A stretch of 64,000 nucleotides of DNA, from contig JAGBDN010000025.1 of the NCBI GenBank assembly GCA_017937485.1, positions 58,778 to 122,777 of the forward strand. The letters are read 5' to 3'. The DNA is from Thermoguttaceae bacterium. Lineage in GTDB: Bacteria; Planctomycetota; Planctomycetia; Pirellulales; Thermoguttaceae. The notes below the pieces were generated by a model. That model did not search any database. It saw only the letters and a list, made by a program, of their open reading frames with translations, and had not been told where the DNA came from. Within the stretch, counting starts at the first letter, position 1, and each line of letters starts with the position of its first letter. Shown in pieces: positions 35,925-45,271 of the stretch. The translations under genes were made by a program, and so were the position numbers.

Positions 35925-38282
35925 TTACTTCCCGACGTTGTAAAACTCGACTTCCCAAAGGCGCGCCAAGTTGCCCGGCGTTTCGTCGATTTGCAGACGG
36001 AACTTCTTGCCGGAAACGGGCTTAAACTTCAAGCAGACGACCGCCGCGTCGTTGTTTTCGACCGCCGCGCTTTCGACGTCGACAAACGCGCCGTCTCGTT
36101 CGACTTGCAGGCGGAACTTCGTCAGCGGCGTTTGGGCCGACGCTTGCCCGCTCGCGACGCGGAAAGCGTCGAGCGTCGTTTCCCCGGCGAACTCGAAATC
36201 GACCCAATGCGACTCGGCTTCGTCGCTGACCCAGCGGCCTTCGTTCTTGTAAACGTCGAGTTTGCCGTCGTTAATCGCCGACGCCGGGTAATGCGCCTTT
36301 TTGTACAGGCTCGAAACGGCGACTTTCGCGTCGAGCGCCAAGTTTTTCGCGTCCGACGGCAGCCATTTCGGGCGCGCGAATTGCGTCGCTTTCGCGGTCG
36401 GCGGCGCGACGCCTTCGGTCATCAGCGCTTTCAACTCGTCGAGATAATCGTTGTAAACGTCGCGCGGCAAGCACTTATGATTCTTGCAAATCGACGCGGC
36501 CATCCCGACGACTTCGCCCATCATTCCGCCGGTGCGCATCACGCGAATCGTTCCGAGCGCGACGTGCGTAACGCTGATGTTGCGTCCCGCCATAAAGAGA
36601 TTTTCGACGTTGCGCGAGTAAAGGCAGCGGTACGGAATCGCGTACGGCTTGATGTTCGTTTGGACGCAGTAAGCGCGGAACTCCTCGCCCGGGAAGTGTT
36701 TAGCGTTCTCCGGTTCCGGATAGTGCAGGTCGATCGACCAAGTCGTCGTAACCGACGCGTCGTCGAACGGAACCGCGTTCACGACGTCCTGTTCCTTCAA
36801 GACGACGTCCCCGAGAAGGCGCCGCGACTCCCGCTTCCCGGCGACGTAAGCGACCCAACCGAGTTTGCGATTTTTGACTTTTTCCGCCCAAGAGCCGGTC
36901 GTTTTGTTCTTCATATACGACCAGTGTCCGTAAGCGGCGCGGAGGCCGTTGTCGCGGATGCGCTCGATATCGGTAATTTGGTCGAGATTCATGCCGCCTT
37001 CCCAGTCCCAGTCGCCGTGCGTCGACGGTCGAATCGTTTTGTCGCTAAACCGAATCGCCCAAGGGAGTTCCGGGAAGCTCGAATCGCCGTCCGTCTCGAC
37101 GGTGTTCCACTGAACGGACGAGCCCATCGTCATCGAGTCGGCCTTTTCCGGCGCGGTCGCTTCGCCGTATTCGGACTTCGCTTCGCGCCCCATTCGGAAG
37201 TCGGCGCCCGCAAGGAAACCGACGCCCGCGTCGCCGGTGCAGTCGGCGAACGTTTTTCCGACGAAGCGCAAGCGTTCCCCGGTCGCGACGTTTTCGCCGC
37301 AAACCGCGTTAATTCGGATACTTCCGCTTTCGCTCTTCGCCGCTTCGACGGCGTTGACGCGAACGTTCAGGTAAAGGTCGATATTTTTTTCCGCCGAAAC
37401 GAGTTCGAAGCGCGTTCGGTCTTTATAGTGCGACGCTTCGCGCCCGTTCCCGCCGCCGTGCGGGCCGAGAAGATACGTCAGGTTCCCTAAGTTCGGATAC
37501 GGCGGGAGGTTAACGTCGCCGTTGAGGTGAACGCGGATTTCGGCGCTCCCGTTCCCGCCGAGAACCGGACGGTCTTGGACGAGCGCGACCGACGCTCCGA
37601 GTCGAGCCGCCGAGATCGCCGCGCACGTTCCGGCGATTCCGCCGCCGACGACGACAAGATCGTAAACCTTGCCGTTTTCGACGCTTCGGTATTCCGCCGA
37701 CAGCCCGCGCGCCGCCAAGCGCAACGGCTTCATCGCGTCGATTTCCTCCGGCGGAACGAACCCGTCGGCGCTGAAGACCAACGCGTCGACCCGACCGTCG
37801 AACCCGGTCATATCGCAAAGGGAAATTTCGACTTCCAGCTTGTCCGCCGAAATCGCAATCGGCGCGCCTTCCTGCCAACTCCACTCGGCGCCGTTCGTTC
37901 CGAAAACCGTTTCCGTTTTCTTACCGTCGACCGCGATTTGGAACGTCCCGGGCGTTTCCTCCGGTCGCCAAGGCGCGACCCAGTTGCGAGTCCGCGCGTA
38001 AACCTTGTATTCGCCGGCTTTCGGAAAGCGCACCGTCGTTTTCGCGTCGGCGACCGGAACGCCGATCCCGTGCGCGAGCAAATACGGCGACCCCATTACG
38101 TCCATCGCCTGCGTGTCGAGAACCCAACCGCCGCGCTCGGCGAAACTTTCCGCCTCGACCCAAAGCGTTTGCGGTCGGTCGGTTAAGCGTTGCGCCGACG
38201 CGTCGCCGGGCGTCCAAAGCGCGAACGCCGCGACGGCGACGCAAAGTCGCGTTAAAAATTGCGAAGAAAAACGAATCGACAT
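35925..38282 (-). CDS. Secreted FAD-dependent oxidoreductase with C-terminal discoidin domain (copy 1)
   Basis: 785 residues. ATG 38282 is chosen because aaggag lies upstream and a Sec signal peptide (cleavage near DASAQ) follows. Residues 30-190 form a beta-sandwich starting LWVEAESFAERGGW, as in the accessory domain of xanthan-lyase-like proteins. Residues about 205-620 form a PF12831-type flavoprotein: VYDLVVVGGGIAGTCAA (dinucleotide-binding GxGxxG), VLGGNGSAEIR, FADCTGDAGVGFLAG and NLFMAGRNISVTHVALGTIRVM. The C-terminal 150 residues resemble an F5/8 type C (discoidin) sugar-binding domain (VAVSSLYKKAHYPASAINDGK). It probably oxidises a carbohydrate, but the substrate and electron acceptor are unknown. 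It sits downstream of a close paralogue, 108 bp apart, with a copied leader. Confidence 0.86.
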   Translation of the reverse strand: MSIRFSSQFLTRLCVAVAAFALWTPGDASAQRLTDRPQTLWVEAESFAERGGWVLDTQAMDVMGSPYLLAHGIGVPVADAKTTVRFPKAGEYKVYARTRNWVAPWRPEETPGTFQIAVDGKKTETVFGTNGAEWSWQEGAPIAISADKLEVEISLCDMTGFDGRVDALVFSADGFVPPEEIDAMKPLRLAARGLSAEYRSVENGKVYDLVVVGGGIAGTCAAISAARLGASVALVQDRPVLGGNGSAEIRVHLNGDVNLPPYPNLGNLTYLLGPHGGGNGREASHYKDRTRFELVSAEKNIDLYLNVRVNAVEAAKSESGSIRINAVCGENVATGERLRFVGKTFADCTGDAGVGFLAGADFRMGREAKSEYGEATAPEKADSMTMGSSVQWNTVETDGDSSFPELPWAIRFSDKTIRPSTHGDWDWEGGMNLDQITDIERIRDNGLRAAYGHWSYMKNKTTGSWAEKVKNRKLGWVAYVAGKRESRRLLGDVVLKEQDVVNAVPFDDASVTTTWSIDLHYPEPENAKHFPGEEFRAYCVQTNIKPYAIPYRCLYSRNVENLFMAGRNISVTHVALGTIRVMRTGGMMGEVVGMAASICKNHKCLPRDVYNDYLDELKALMTEGVAPPTAKATQFARPKWLPSDAKNLALDAKVAVSSLYKKAHYPASAINDGKLDVYKNEGRWVSDEAESHWVDFEFAGETTLDAFRVASGQASAQTPLTKFRLQVERDGAFVDVESAAVENNDAAVVCLKFKPVSGKKFRLQIDETPGNLARLWEVEFYNVGK
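37705..37835. repeat. 131-bp identical segment shared by the two FAD oxidoreductases
   Basis: Reads identically by eye with 40210-40340 (offset 2505), while flanking codons differ at many third positions. This suggests local gene conversion. Confidence 0.85.
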
Positions 38283-38390
38283 TCGTTCAAACTCCTTATC
38301 GTTAAAGGAAATAAAAGCGGCTTTTCCGTTCGAAACGAGGTTGCGCCGCTCGCTTAAAATCGTTTTAAATTTCAACGTCCGCCGGTCGCG

Positions 38391-40781
38391 TTACTTTTCG
38401 ACGGCGTTCGGCCCGACGCGGTAAAACTCGACCTCCCAAAGGCGCGCCAAGTCGTCCGGCGTTTTGTCGATTTGCAGTCGGAAACGCTTGCCGGTAATCG
38501 GGTTAAAGCGCCAATTAACGATAACGAGATCGTTCGAGCGAACCGCCGCGCCTTCGACGTCGACAAACGCGCCGTCTCGCTCGACCTGCAAGCGGAAATC
38601 GGTCGGCGGCGTCTTGACCGGCGCTTGTCCGCCGACGACGCGAACGGCGTCGAGCGTCGTTTCTTTTTCAAACTCGAAGTCGACCCAATGCGTCGCCGCC
38701 TTGTCGCTCACCCAGCGTCCGGCGTTTTGATAAACGTCGAATTTACCGTCGTTTATCGCGGTCGCCGAATACTTCGCCGCGCCTTGGTAATCGCTCGAAA
38801 CGGCGACTTTCGCGTCGCGCGCCCAGTTTTTCGCGTCTTCCGGGAGCCAGTCCGGACGCTCGAACTGCGCCGCGAAGCGAACCGCTCGGCGCGCTTTCTC
38901 CGTCGGCGGCGCGACGCCTTTGCGCATCGCCGCTTTCAAGTCGTCGAGGTAAGAAGCGTAAACGTCGCGCGGCAAGCACTTGCGCTCTTTACAGATCGCC
39001 GCGGCCATTCCGACGACTTCGCCCATCATTCCGCCGGTTCGCATCACCCGCACCGTTCCGAGCGCGACGTGCGTAACGCTGATATTGCGCCCCGCCATAA
39101 AGAGGTTTTCAACGTCGCGCGAGTAGAGGCAACGGTAAGGAATCGCGTAAGGCTCGATGCGCGTCGTTTTGCAGATCGAACGGAACTCTTCGCCCGGGAA
39201 CGCTTTAACGTTGTCCGGCGCCGGGTAATGGAGGTCGATCGGCCAAGTCGTCGTTACCGACGCGTCCTCGAACGGCGTCTCGTCGACGATATCTTGCTCC
39301 CGCAACACGACGTCGCCTAAAAGCCGTCGCGACTCCCGCTTTCCGGCGACAAACGCAACCCAGCCGAGCTTGCGATTTTTCACCTTGGCGGCCCAATCGC
39401 CGGTCGTTCGGTTCTTCATATACGACCAGTGCCCGTAAGCCGCGCGAAGCCCAATATCGCGAATCCGCTCGATATCGGCGATTTGGTCGAGATTCATTCC
39501 GGCTTCCCAGTCCCAGTCGCCGTGCGTCGACGGGCGAATCGTTTTTTCGCTAAATTGAATCGCCCAAGGAACTTCCGGGAAGCTCGTTTCGGCGTCCGTC
39601 TCGACGGTGTTCCACTGCACGGAGGAGCCCATCGTCATCGCGTCGGCCTCTTCCGGCGCCGACGGTTCGTCGTACTCCGCTTTCGACTCGCGTCCCATTC
39701 GGAAATCGGCGCCCGCGAGGAAACCGACGGTCGCGTCGCCGGTGCAGTCGGCGAACGTTTTTCCGACGAAGCGCAAGCGTTCCCCGGTCGCGACGTTTTC
39801 GCCGCAAACCGCGTTAATTCGGACGCTTCCGCTTTCGCTCTTCGCCGACTCGACGACGTTGACGCGGACGTTCAAGTAAAGATCGATATTCGTTTCGAGC
39901 GCGACCAATTCGGCGCGGGTTCGGTCGCGATAATGCTCCGCTTCTCGCGCGTTCCCGCCGTGATGCGGGCCGAGAAGAAACGTCAGATTGCCTAAGTTCG
40001 GATAAGGCGGCAAGTTAAGGAAGTGGTTCAGCCCGACGCGCACCTCCGAGCTTCCGTTCCCGCCGAGAACCGGGCGGTCTTGAACCAACGCGACCGAAAG
40101 CCCGAGCCGCGCCGCCGAAAGAGCCGCCGCCGTTCCGGCGATACCGCCCCCGACGACGACCAAGTCGTAAACCTTGCCGTCGCCGACGGTTGCATATTCC
40201 GCCGACAAACCGCGCGCCGCCAAGCGCAACGGCTTCATCGCGTCGATTTCCTCCGGCGGAACGAACCCGTCGGCGCTGAAGACCAACGCGTCGACCCGAC
40301 CGTCGAACCCGGTCATATCGCAAAGGGAAATTTCGACTTCGAGCTTATCTTCCGCGATCGCAACGGTTCCGCCCGCTTGCCAACTCCAAGGAGCGCCGTT
40401 CGTTCCGAAAACCGTTTCCGTTTTCTTACCGTCGACGGCGACTTGGAACGTTCCGGGCGTTTCCTCCGGTCGCCAAGGCGCGACCCAGTTGCGAGTCCGC
40501 GCGTAAACCTTGTATTCGCCGGCGTTTGGGAAGCGAACCGTCGTTTTCGCGTCGGCGACCGGAACGCCGATCCCGTGCGCGAGCAAATACGGCGACCCCA
40601 TTACGTCCATCGCCTGCGAATCGAGCGCCCAACCGCCGCGGTCGGCGAAACTTTCCGCTTCGACCCAAAGCGTTTGCTCTCGGTCGGTTAAGCGTTGCGC
40701 CGACGCGTCGCTTGCCGTCGTTAAGATAAAAATCGCGCTCAACGCCGCCGCGAAAAACGCTCCCGCCCGCCGAACCGTCAT
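38391..40781 (-). CDS. Secreted FAD-dependent oxidoreductase with C-terminal discoidin domain (copy 2)
   Basis: 796 residues; paralogue of the downstream neighbour along its whole length and nearly identical over residues 28-190. It opens with a Sec signal (cleavage near DASAQ) after aaggag; no twin-arginine consensus is seen, although arginines occur at 4-5. The flavin motif is VYDLVVVGGGIAGTAAA and the NISVTHVALGTVRVM block is conserved. Differences cluster in the substrate-side loops (for example RVGLNHFLNLPPYPN against RVHLNGDVNLPPYPN) and in a short insertion RRAVRFAAQ before the discoidin domain, so the two may act on related but different sugars. Both leaders share ttaacga(t/c)aaggagtt, showing tandem duplication including the ribosome site. 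Confidence 0.86.
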   Translation of the reverse strand: MTVRRAGAFFAAALSAIFILTTASDASAQRLTDREQTLWVEAESFADRGGWALDSQAMDVMGSPYLLAHGIGVPVADAKTTVRFPNAGEYKVYARTRNWVAPWRPEETPGTFQVAVDGKKTETVFGTNGAPWSWQAGGTVAIAEDKLEVEISLCDMTGFDGRVDALVFSADGFVPPEEIDAMKPLRLAARGLSAEYATVGDGKVYDLVVVGGGIAGTAAALSAARLGLSVALVQDRPVLGGNGSSEVRVGLNHFLNLPPYPNLGNLTFLLGPHHGGNAREAEHYRDRTRAELVALETNIDLYLNVRVNVVESAKSESGSVRINAVCGENVATGERLRFVGKTFADCTGDATVGFLAGADFRMGRESKAEYDEPSAPEEADAMTMGSSVQWNTVETDAETSFPEVPWAIQFSEKTIRPSTHGDWDWEAGMNLDQIADIERIRDIGLRAAYGHWSYMKNRTTGDWAAKVKNRKLGWVAFVAGKRESRRLLGDVVLREQDIVDETPFEDASVTTTWPIDLHYPAPDNVKAFPGEEFRSICKTTRIEPYAIPYRCLYSRDVENLFMAGRNISVTHVALGTVRVMRTGGMMGEVVGMAAAICKERKCLPRDVYASYLDDLKAAMRKGVAPPTEKARRAVRFAAQFERPDWLPEDAKNWARDAKVAVSSDYQGAAKYSATAINDGKFDVYQNAGRWVSDKAATHWVDFEFEKETTLDAVRVVGGQAPVKTPPTDFRLQVERDGAFVDVEGAAVRSNDLVIVNWRFNPITGKRFRLQIDKTPDDLARLWEVEFYRVGPNAVEK

Positions 40782-40886
40782 CGTTCGAACTCCTTGTCGT
40801 TAAAGGAAATAAAAAACGGCGCGTTCCGAAAACGGTTGCGCGTCGTTTGAAGTCAAGGTTAACCGATCGCGTCCGACGACGCCGCG

Positions 40887-41855
40887 TCATCCGCCGAGTC
40901 GAGCGTTCAACGCGTCGAATTCCGCTTTCGCTTCCGCGTCGTCCGCAAGCCGCCAAATAACGTCGAAACAACGGAGCGCAAGCGCGAAATCCCCGGCGTC
41001 GCGGGCTCGAATCGCCAAGGCGCGCGCCGCCTCGACCGTCTCGACGCTCGGTCGAATCGGGATTCCCTCGGCGTCGAAAATTTTGCGCAACTTCTCAAAC
41101 GTCGGCGCTTTAGCGGGTCGACGCGTTTTCGATTCGATAAACTTCAACTCGCGCCGAGCGTCCTGCGACTCGTCGAACGTCAAACTGAAATGGAACGCCG
41201 CCGTCGCGACGTCGTATCGCTGAACGTCGACGTAAAACGAACCGAGATTGCGATAACACCGCGCCAAATCGCGACGGCGGTAAGAGAACCGAAGCGCTTG
41301 CGTCGTCGCCTTTAGATATCCGGCGAAGTCGCGTTCCCGACGCGCGACGTCGGCGATTTTGCAGAGCGTTTCCGCGTCGACCGGATTGAACGTCAACGCC
41401 TTGTTCAACGCCGCTTTAGCTTCGCGGGGACGGCGCGCTTCGAGCTGAACGGCGCCGACGGTAAAATAGAAAAGCGGATAGTCGATCGGCGCGCGCCGCC
41501 GCGTCTTTTCCGACGGGTAAACGCGATCGCAAATCGCCTCCTCCAACGGATTGGCGAAATAGAAATAACGCGCCTCCTCGTCTTCGTCGAAGAGACCGTC
41601 GACGCGTTTTTCAAGCGCCGCCAACATTTCGAGCGCGTCGTCCAAACGCCGTTGCGCCGCCGCTTGACGCGCTTCTTCAAGGAGCGCGTCGAACCGCTCC
41701 GAAAGAAGTCGGAAATTGCGCCGCCAACGGAGCGCCTTTCGTTTCGGCGCAAGCGCCAACCGCAACCGCCCGGTCGCTCGACGCTTCGCAAGTTCGCCGC
41801 TTCCGATCGACGCGTCGGGCGCCGCGCTCGTTTTCGTTTCGTTATTCGTCGTCAT
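40887..41855 (-). CDS. TPR-like repeat protein
   Basis: A 322-residue, highly charged cytoplasmic protein. Residues about 50-110 and 145-265 contain helical hairpins of tetratricopeptide type: AAAQRRLDDALEMLAALEKR, GAVQLEARRPREAKAALNKALTFNPVD, and CYRNLGSFYVDVQRYDVATAAFHFSL. A last repeat-like unit (AIRARDAGDFALALRCFDVIWRL) is near the C-terminus. It has a clear - strand promoter (41938-41966) and a 105-bp gap to the FAD gene. TPR arrays bind other proteins; no partner is evident. Confidence 0.78.
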   Translation of the reverse strand: MTTNNETKTSAAPDASIGSGELAKRRATGRLRLALAPKRKALRWRRNFRLLSERFDALLEEARQAAAQRRLDDALEMLAALEKRVDGLFDEDEEARYFYFANPLEEAICDRVYPSEKTRRRAPIDYPLFYFTVGAVQLEARRPREAKAALNKALTFNPVDAETLCKIADVARRERDFAGYLKATTQALRFSYRRRDLARCYRNLGSFYVDVQRYDVATAAFHFSLTFDESQDARRELKFIESKTRRPAKAPTFEKLRKIFDAEGIPIRPSVETVEAARALAIRARDAGDFALALRCFDVIWRLADDAEAKAEFDALNARLGG

Positions 41856-41937
41856 TTTCCGCGCCGTTCCTTCGGTTGCGTTCGAATCCGCCGTCGCAAG
41901 TCGGCTAATCGCGGCTTCGAACCGGTTTCGCCCTTAT

Positions 41938-41966
41938 ATTATGACGCGTCGGAACGCGAAAGTCAA
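41938..41966 (-). promoter_or_regulatory. Promoter of the TPR gene
   Basis: On the - strand TTGACT (41966-41961), 17 bp, CATAAT (41943-41938), about 80 bp before the start. Confidence 0.7.
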
Positions 41967-42028
41967 TCGCCGAACGCCGTTAAGTTCGAAAAAAGCGGAA
42001 ATTTTTCGCCGACGAACCGCCGAAATTG

Positions 42029-42580
42029 TCAAGCGTCGGGCGTTTGGGGAACCTCGACGCCGACGAACGCCAAATATTCGCGCTCTTTCGCTCGCATCGT
42101 CGGCGCGTCTTCCGGCGAGTGATCGTCGTATCCGACGAGGTGGAGCGCGCCGTGAATAACGTACAACAACAACTCTTCGGCGGCGTCCCAGCCGAACTCC
42201 GGCGCCCGTTCCGCCGCGACGTCCGGGCAAACCAAGACGTTTCCTTCGAGGAGGCCGTTTTCCAAGTCGTCTTCGAGCGCGAACGCCAGCACGTCGGTCG
42301 GGTAGTCGTGTCCGAGGAACTGAACGTTCGTTTCGCGCATCGGCTCGGCGTCGAGAACGACGATCTCCATCCGTCCGCGCTCGACTCCGGCGTCCGCTAA
42401 AATCTTCGCGACCGCCCGCTCCATTCGGTCGAAGTCGATCGGCGTTTCCGTTTCGCGTTCGTCGATAAACTCGAACTCGATTCCGTCGGCGATTTCCTCT
42501 TCCTCGAACTCCTCTTCGAAATCTTCCATTTCCTCGACTTGCGCCGACTCTTCCGCCGGTTTATTTTCCGCGTCGCTCAT
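42029..42580 (-). CDS. ybeY: Endoribonuclease/rRNA maturation factor YbeY
   Basis: A single-metal RNase needed for 16S rRNA 3' processing and ribosome quality control. The signature HGALHLVGYDDH (three His, H-x3-H-x5-H) is exact, preceded by LGHDYPTDVLAF and CPDVAAE. The protein is 183 residues, longer than the usual 150-160, because of an acidic N-terminal extension of about 40 residues rich in Glu. It follows the 7TM-HD gene by 71 bp on the same strand and phoH lies upstream: the conserved phoH / HD / ybeY order. The start ATG has only a weak aagaag ribosome site. Confidence 0.95.
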   Translation of the reverse strand: MSDAENKPAEESAQVEEMEDFEEEFEEEEIADGIEFEFIDERETETPIDFDRMERAVAKILADAGVERGRMEIVVLDAEPMRETNVQFLGHDYPTDVLAFALEDDLENGLLEGNVLVCPDVAAERAPEFGWDAAEELLLYVIHGALHLVGYDDHSPEDAPTMRAKEREYLAFVGVEVPQTPDA

Positions 42581-42651
42581 TGCTTCTTCTTTATTCTTTC
42601 TTTTTCGTTATTTTATTCGCGACCGGCGCGTCGTTTTTCGCGCCGCCGCGT

Positions 42652-45264
42652 TCATTTTCGCTTCTTGCGTCCGTTTTTCGGATAGGCGCGACCCGCGGTC
42701 GCTCCGTTTTTTCCGGACGACGTCTTCGCGCCGGGTTTCGCCGTTTTTTTCGTCGCGACGGTCGTTTTTTCCCTCGACTTCGCGCCCTTTTTCCCGCCGC
42801 GCAAACCGCCGTTCGGCTTTTTCTCCGCGTCGGACGGCGTTTCGTCGACTTCGACCTTGCGGGAAGTCGGCGCGATTCCCGGTTGCCGGACGAACTCGTA
42901 AGCGTCGGTCGGCGCGACCTCGGAGGAAAGCGGACGGAAGTTGTCGCGCGGCTCCTCTTTCGGCTCTTTCGCTTCGTCGCCCGCTTTCGCCGTCGCCGGG
43001 TATTTGACGCGGTTGTGCCGACTCGCCAAAATCGACGTTACCATACTCGTTTCGACGCGCCGAATTTCGCCGAGCGTCAAACCGGAATCGTTCAACTGAC
43101 CGTCTTCGAGCCGCGCCGTAACCAGTTGCCGCACCAAGTTTTCAATGCGGCCCGGCGCGACGTCGCCCAGCGACCGACTCGCGCTCTCGGCGGCGTCGGC
43201 CAACATCAAAATCGCGGCCTCCTTCGACTGCGGAATCGGGCCCGGATAGCGGAACGGCGCCTCGTCGAGCTGTTGCCCGGCCGGGAGTTCGTCCTTCGCC
43301 GCTTCGTTCGCCTTTTGGTAAAAGAAGCCGGCGAGCATCGTGCCGTGGTGCTGTTCGATCAAGTCGACAATCTGTCGTGGAATGTGGTACCGCTTCGCCA
43401 AGTCGACGCCGTCTTTGACGTGCGCGACGATGACGAGCGCGCTCATTCGCGGTTCCAGCTCGTCGTGAACGTTGTATCCGCCGCGTTGGTTCTCGGTGAA
43501 ACGCTCCGGCTGCAGCATTTTGCCGACGTCGTGAAAATACGCGCCGACCCGAATCAGCGACGCCCGGGCGCCGATCGCTTCCGCCGCCGCTTCCGCGATC
43601 GCCGCCGTTTGGATCGAGTGATTATAAGTCGCCGGGGCGCGTCGGTTAAGCTCCAACAGAAGCGGGTGCGACGGATTGCCGTATTCGAGGAGCCGCATCG
43701 GCGTCAGCACGCCGAAAACGCGCTCGACGATCGGCAGCAAACCGGAAGTGAGGAATCCGGCCAACAGCGCCCAAAGTCCGCAAAACGCGGCTTCGCCCAA
43801 GATGTACGCGCGGTCGTTCGTCGTTCCGGCGGCCTCGGCCAACCAAGATAAAACGAACGCTCCGACGCCCGCCGCGAACGCGACGCCGATCAGTTGCGAA
43901 CGCGTTCGAACGCCCCGCGACGCCAACGCGACGATCGTCGCCGTCCCGACGAAAACGACGAGCGTCCCCAAAGACGCGCCGCCCGAAAGCGCCAACACAA
44001 ACGCGACGATCGAACCGAACGTCAACGCGACGCCCCAAGACGCCGCCAACGCCGTCGTTTGAACGAAAATCAACAGCGGTATCAGCGCCGCCGTCCCGCC
44101 GCGAGCGTCCCAAGCGACTTGCATCGCCCGTCCGATCGCGACGGTCGCCAAAATCAGCCCGAAAAAGATCGAACAGGCGGCCAACGACGTTCCGCGCTCG
44201 CTCTCGGCTTGCGTTAAACTCTTGCGGAACAACGCGTAAGCGCTAAAAAGCATCGTCGCGATCAACGCGAAAACGGCGGCGGTTCGCTCCAATTTTTCTT
44301 CCGACGTCAACGCTTTAAGGCGCGCTTTCCGCTCTTCGCGAAGCAAGCGCAACTCGTTGTCGCCGATCGGCCTGTCGGAACGCGCCAACGTTTGCCCGAC
44401 TTCGTAATCGACGTAAACGGGCCCGACGCGCTCCTCGGCGGCGGCGAGCGCTTTGAAGGTTTCGTCGCGGCTCTCGGCGAGCGTCGTCGGCGCCGACGTT
44501 CTAATCCGTTGAAACAGCAAGTCGAGAACTTCGTCGTCGGTGTATTCGCGACTCAACAGCTCTTTGATTTGATAAGCGTTCCCGATCAAGACGTCGTTCG
44601 CCGCGACTTCGCGAGCGTTCGCCGCGACCGATCCGACGTCGTAAACGCGTATTATTTCTTGATTTCCGTCGCCCGGCGAATGCAGTTTATCCAAGACGCC
44701 GTTCTTTTCGAGCGGTTTGAGCGCGCGGTCGAGCGAATCGCGGAAATTCGCCAAATCGAGGTCTTTTTCGAGAACGCGCCGTATCGCGAGAAACGCCTTG
44801 CGCTCGTCTTCCTCGGTCGCGCCGATTGGCAAAAAACGTCGCAAAAGCGCGCGGTTCTCCGGCGAAATCGACTCGTAATCCGGCGCGGCGATCAACGTTT
44901 GCAACTCGTTGGCTAGCGTCGCTTTATATCGCGCGAGTTTCGCGACGTCGTGAACGTAGACGTGCGGCTCTTCGAGTCGGGCGACGCGGCGCGCTTCGTT
45001 CGTTTTGTCCGGACTAAAAACGGAAAATCGCGCCAAACAAACGACGTCGCGCTCCGGTTTCGAGTCGAGCCGAAAGTTGAACGGAAGCCGCCAAACGCAA
45101 CAAATCGCGCAGATCGCGGCCGCCGTCAACGCGACGATCGCCAATTTGAGCGAACCGTTGTCGCTAAAAACGGCGCGGCGCAAGCGGTCGAAAAAACCGT
45201 CGTAAGGAACGCGGGCCGCGACGCGTTGCGCTCTCGTGCGCGCTCGTTCGGGAGTCGGAGCCAT
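42652..45264 (-). CDS. 7TM receptor with intracellular HD hydrolase domain (PgpH-like)
   Basis: An 870-residue membrane protein. ATG 45264 is chosen because gagg is 8 bp upstream and it begins 7 bp after the phoH stop; an in-frame opening further upstream overlaps phoH. After one transmembrane helix (about 40-60) comes an extracytoplasmic 7TMR-HDED domain (65-330), then seven helices (330-520) and an HD domain: YNHSIQTAAIAEAA, AYFHDVGKM (about 578), HPLLLELNRRAP and DLIEQHHGTML. In Listeria the equivalent PgpH hydrolyses c-di-AMP; the same substrate is inferred here. The C-terminal 120 residues are Lys/Arg/Ala-rich and probably disordered. Likely cotranscribed with phoH and ybeY. Confidence 0.92.
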   Translation of the reverse strand: MAPTPERARTRAQRVAARVPYDGFFDRLRRAVFSDNGSLKLAIVALTAAAICAICCVWRLPFNFRLDSKPERDVVCLARFSVFSPDKTNEARRVARLEEPHVYVHDVAKLARYKATLANELQTLIAAPDYESISPENRALLRRFLPIGATEEDERKAFLAIRRVLEKDLDLANFRDSLDRALKPLEKNGVLDKLHSPGDGNQEIIRVYDVGSVAANAREVAANDVLIGNAYQIKELLSREYTDDEVLDLLFQRIRTSAPTTLAESRDETFKALAAAEERVGPVYVDYEVGQTLARSDRPIGDNELRLLREERKARLKALTSEEKLERTAAVFALIATMLFSAYALFRKSLTQAESERGTSLAACSIFFGLILATVAIGRAMQVAWDARGGTAALIPLLIFVQTTALAASWGVALTFGSIVAFVLALSGGASLGTLVVFVGTATIVALASRGVRTRSQLIGVAFAAGVGAFVLSWLAEAAGTTNDRAYILGEAAFCGLWALLAGFLTSGLLPIVERVFGVLTPMRLLEYGNPSHPLLLELNRRAPATYNHSIQTAAIAEAAAEAIGARASLIRVGAYFHDVGKMLQPERFTENQRGGYNVHDELEPRMSALVIVAHVKDGVDLAKRYHIPRQIVDLIEQHHGTMLAGFFYQKANEAAKDELPAGQQLDEAPFRYPGPIPQSKEAAILMLADAAESASRSLGDVAPGRIENLVRQLVTARLEDGQLNDSGLTLGEIRRVETSMVTSILASRHNRVKYPATAKAGDEAKEPKEEPRDNFRPLSSEVAPTDAYEFVRQPGIAPTSRKVEVDETPSDAEKKPNGGLRGGKKGAKSREKTTVATKKTAKPGAKTSSGKNGATAGRAYPKNGRKKRK

Positions 45265-45271
45265 AAGAACC

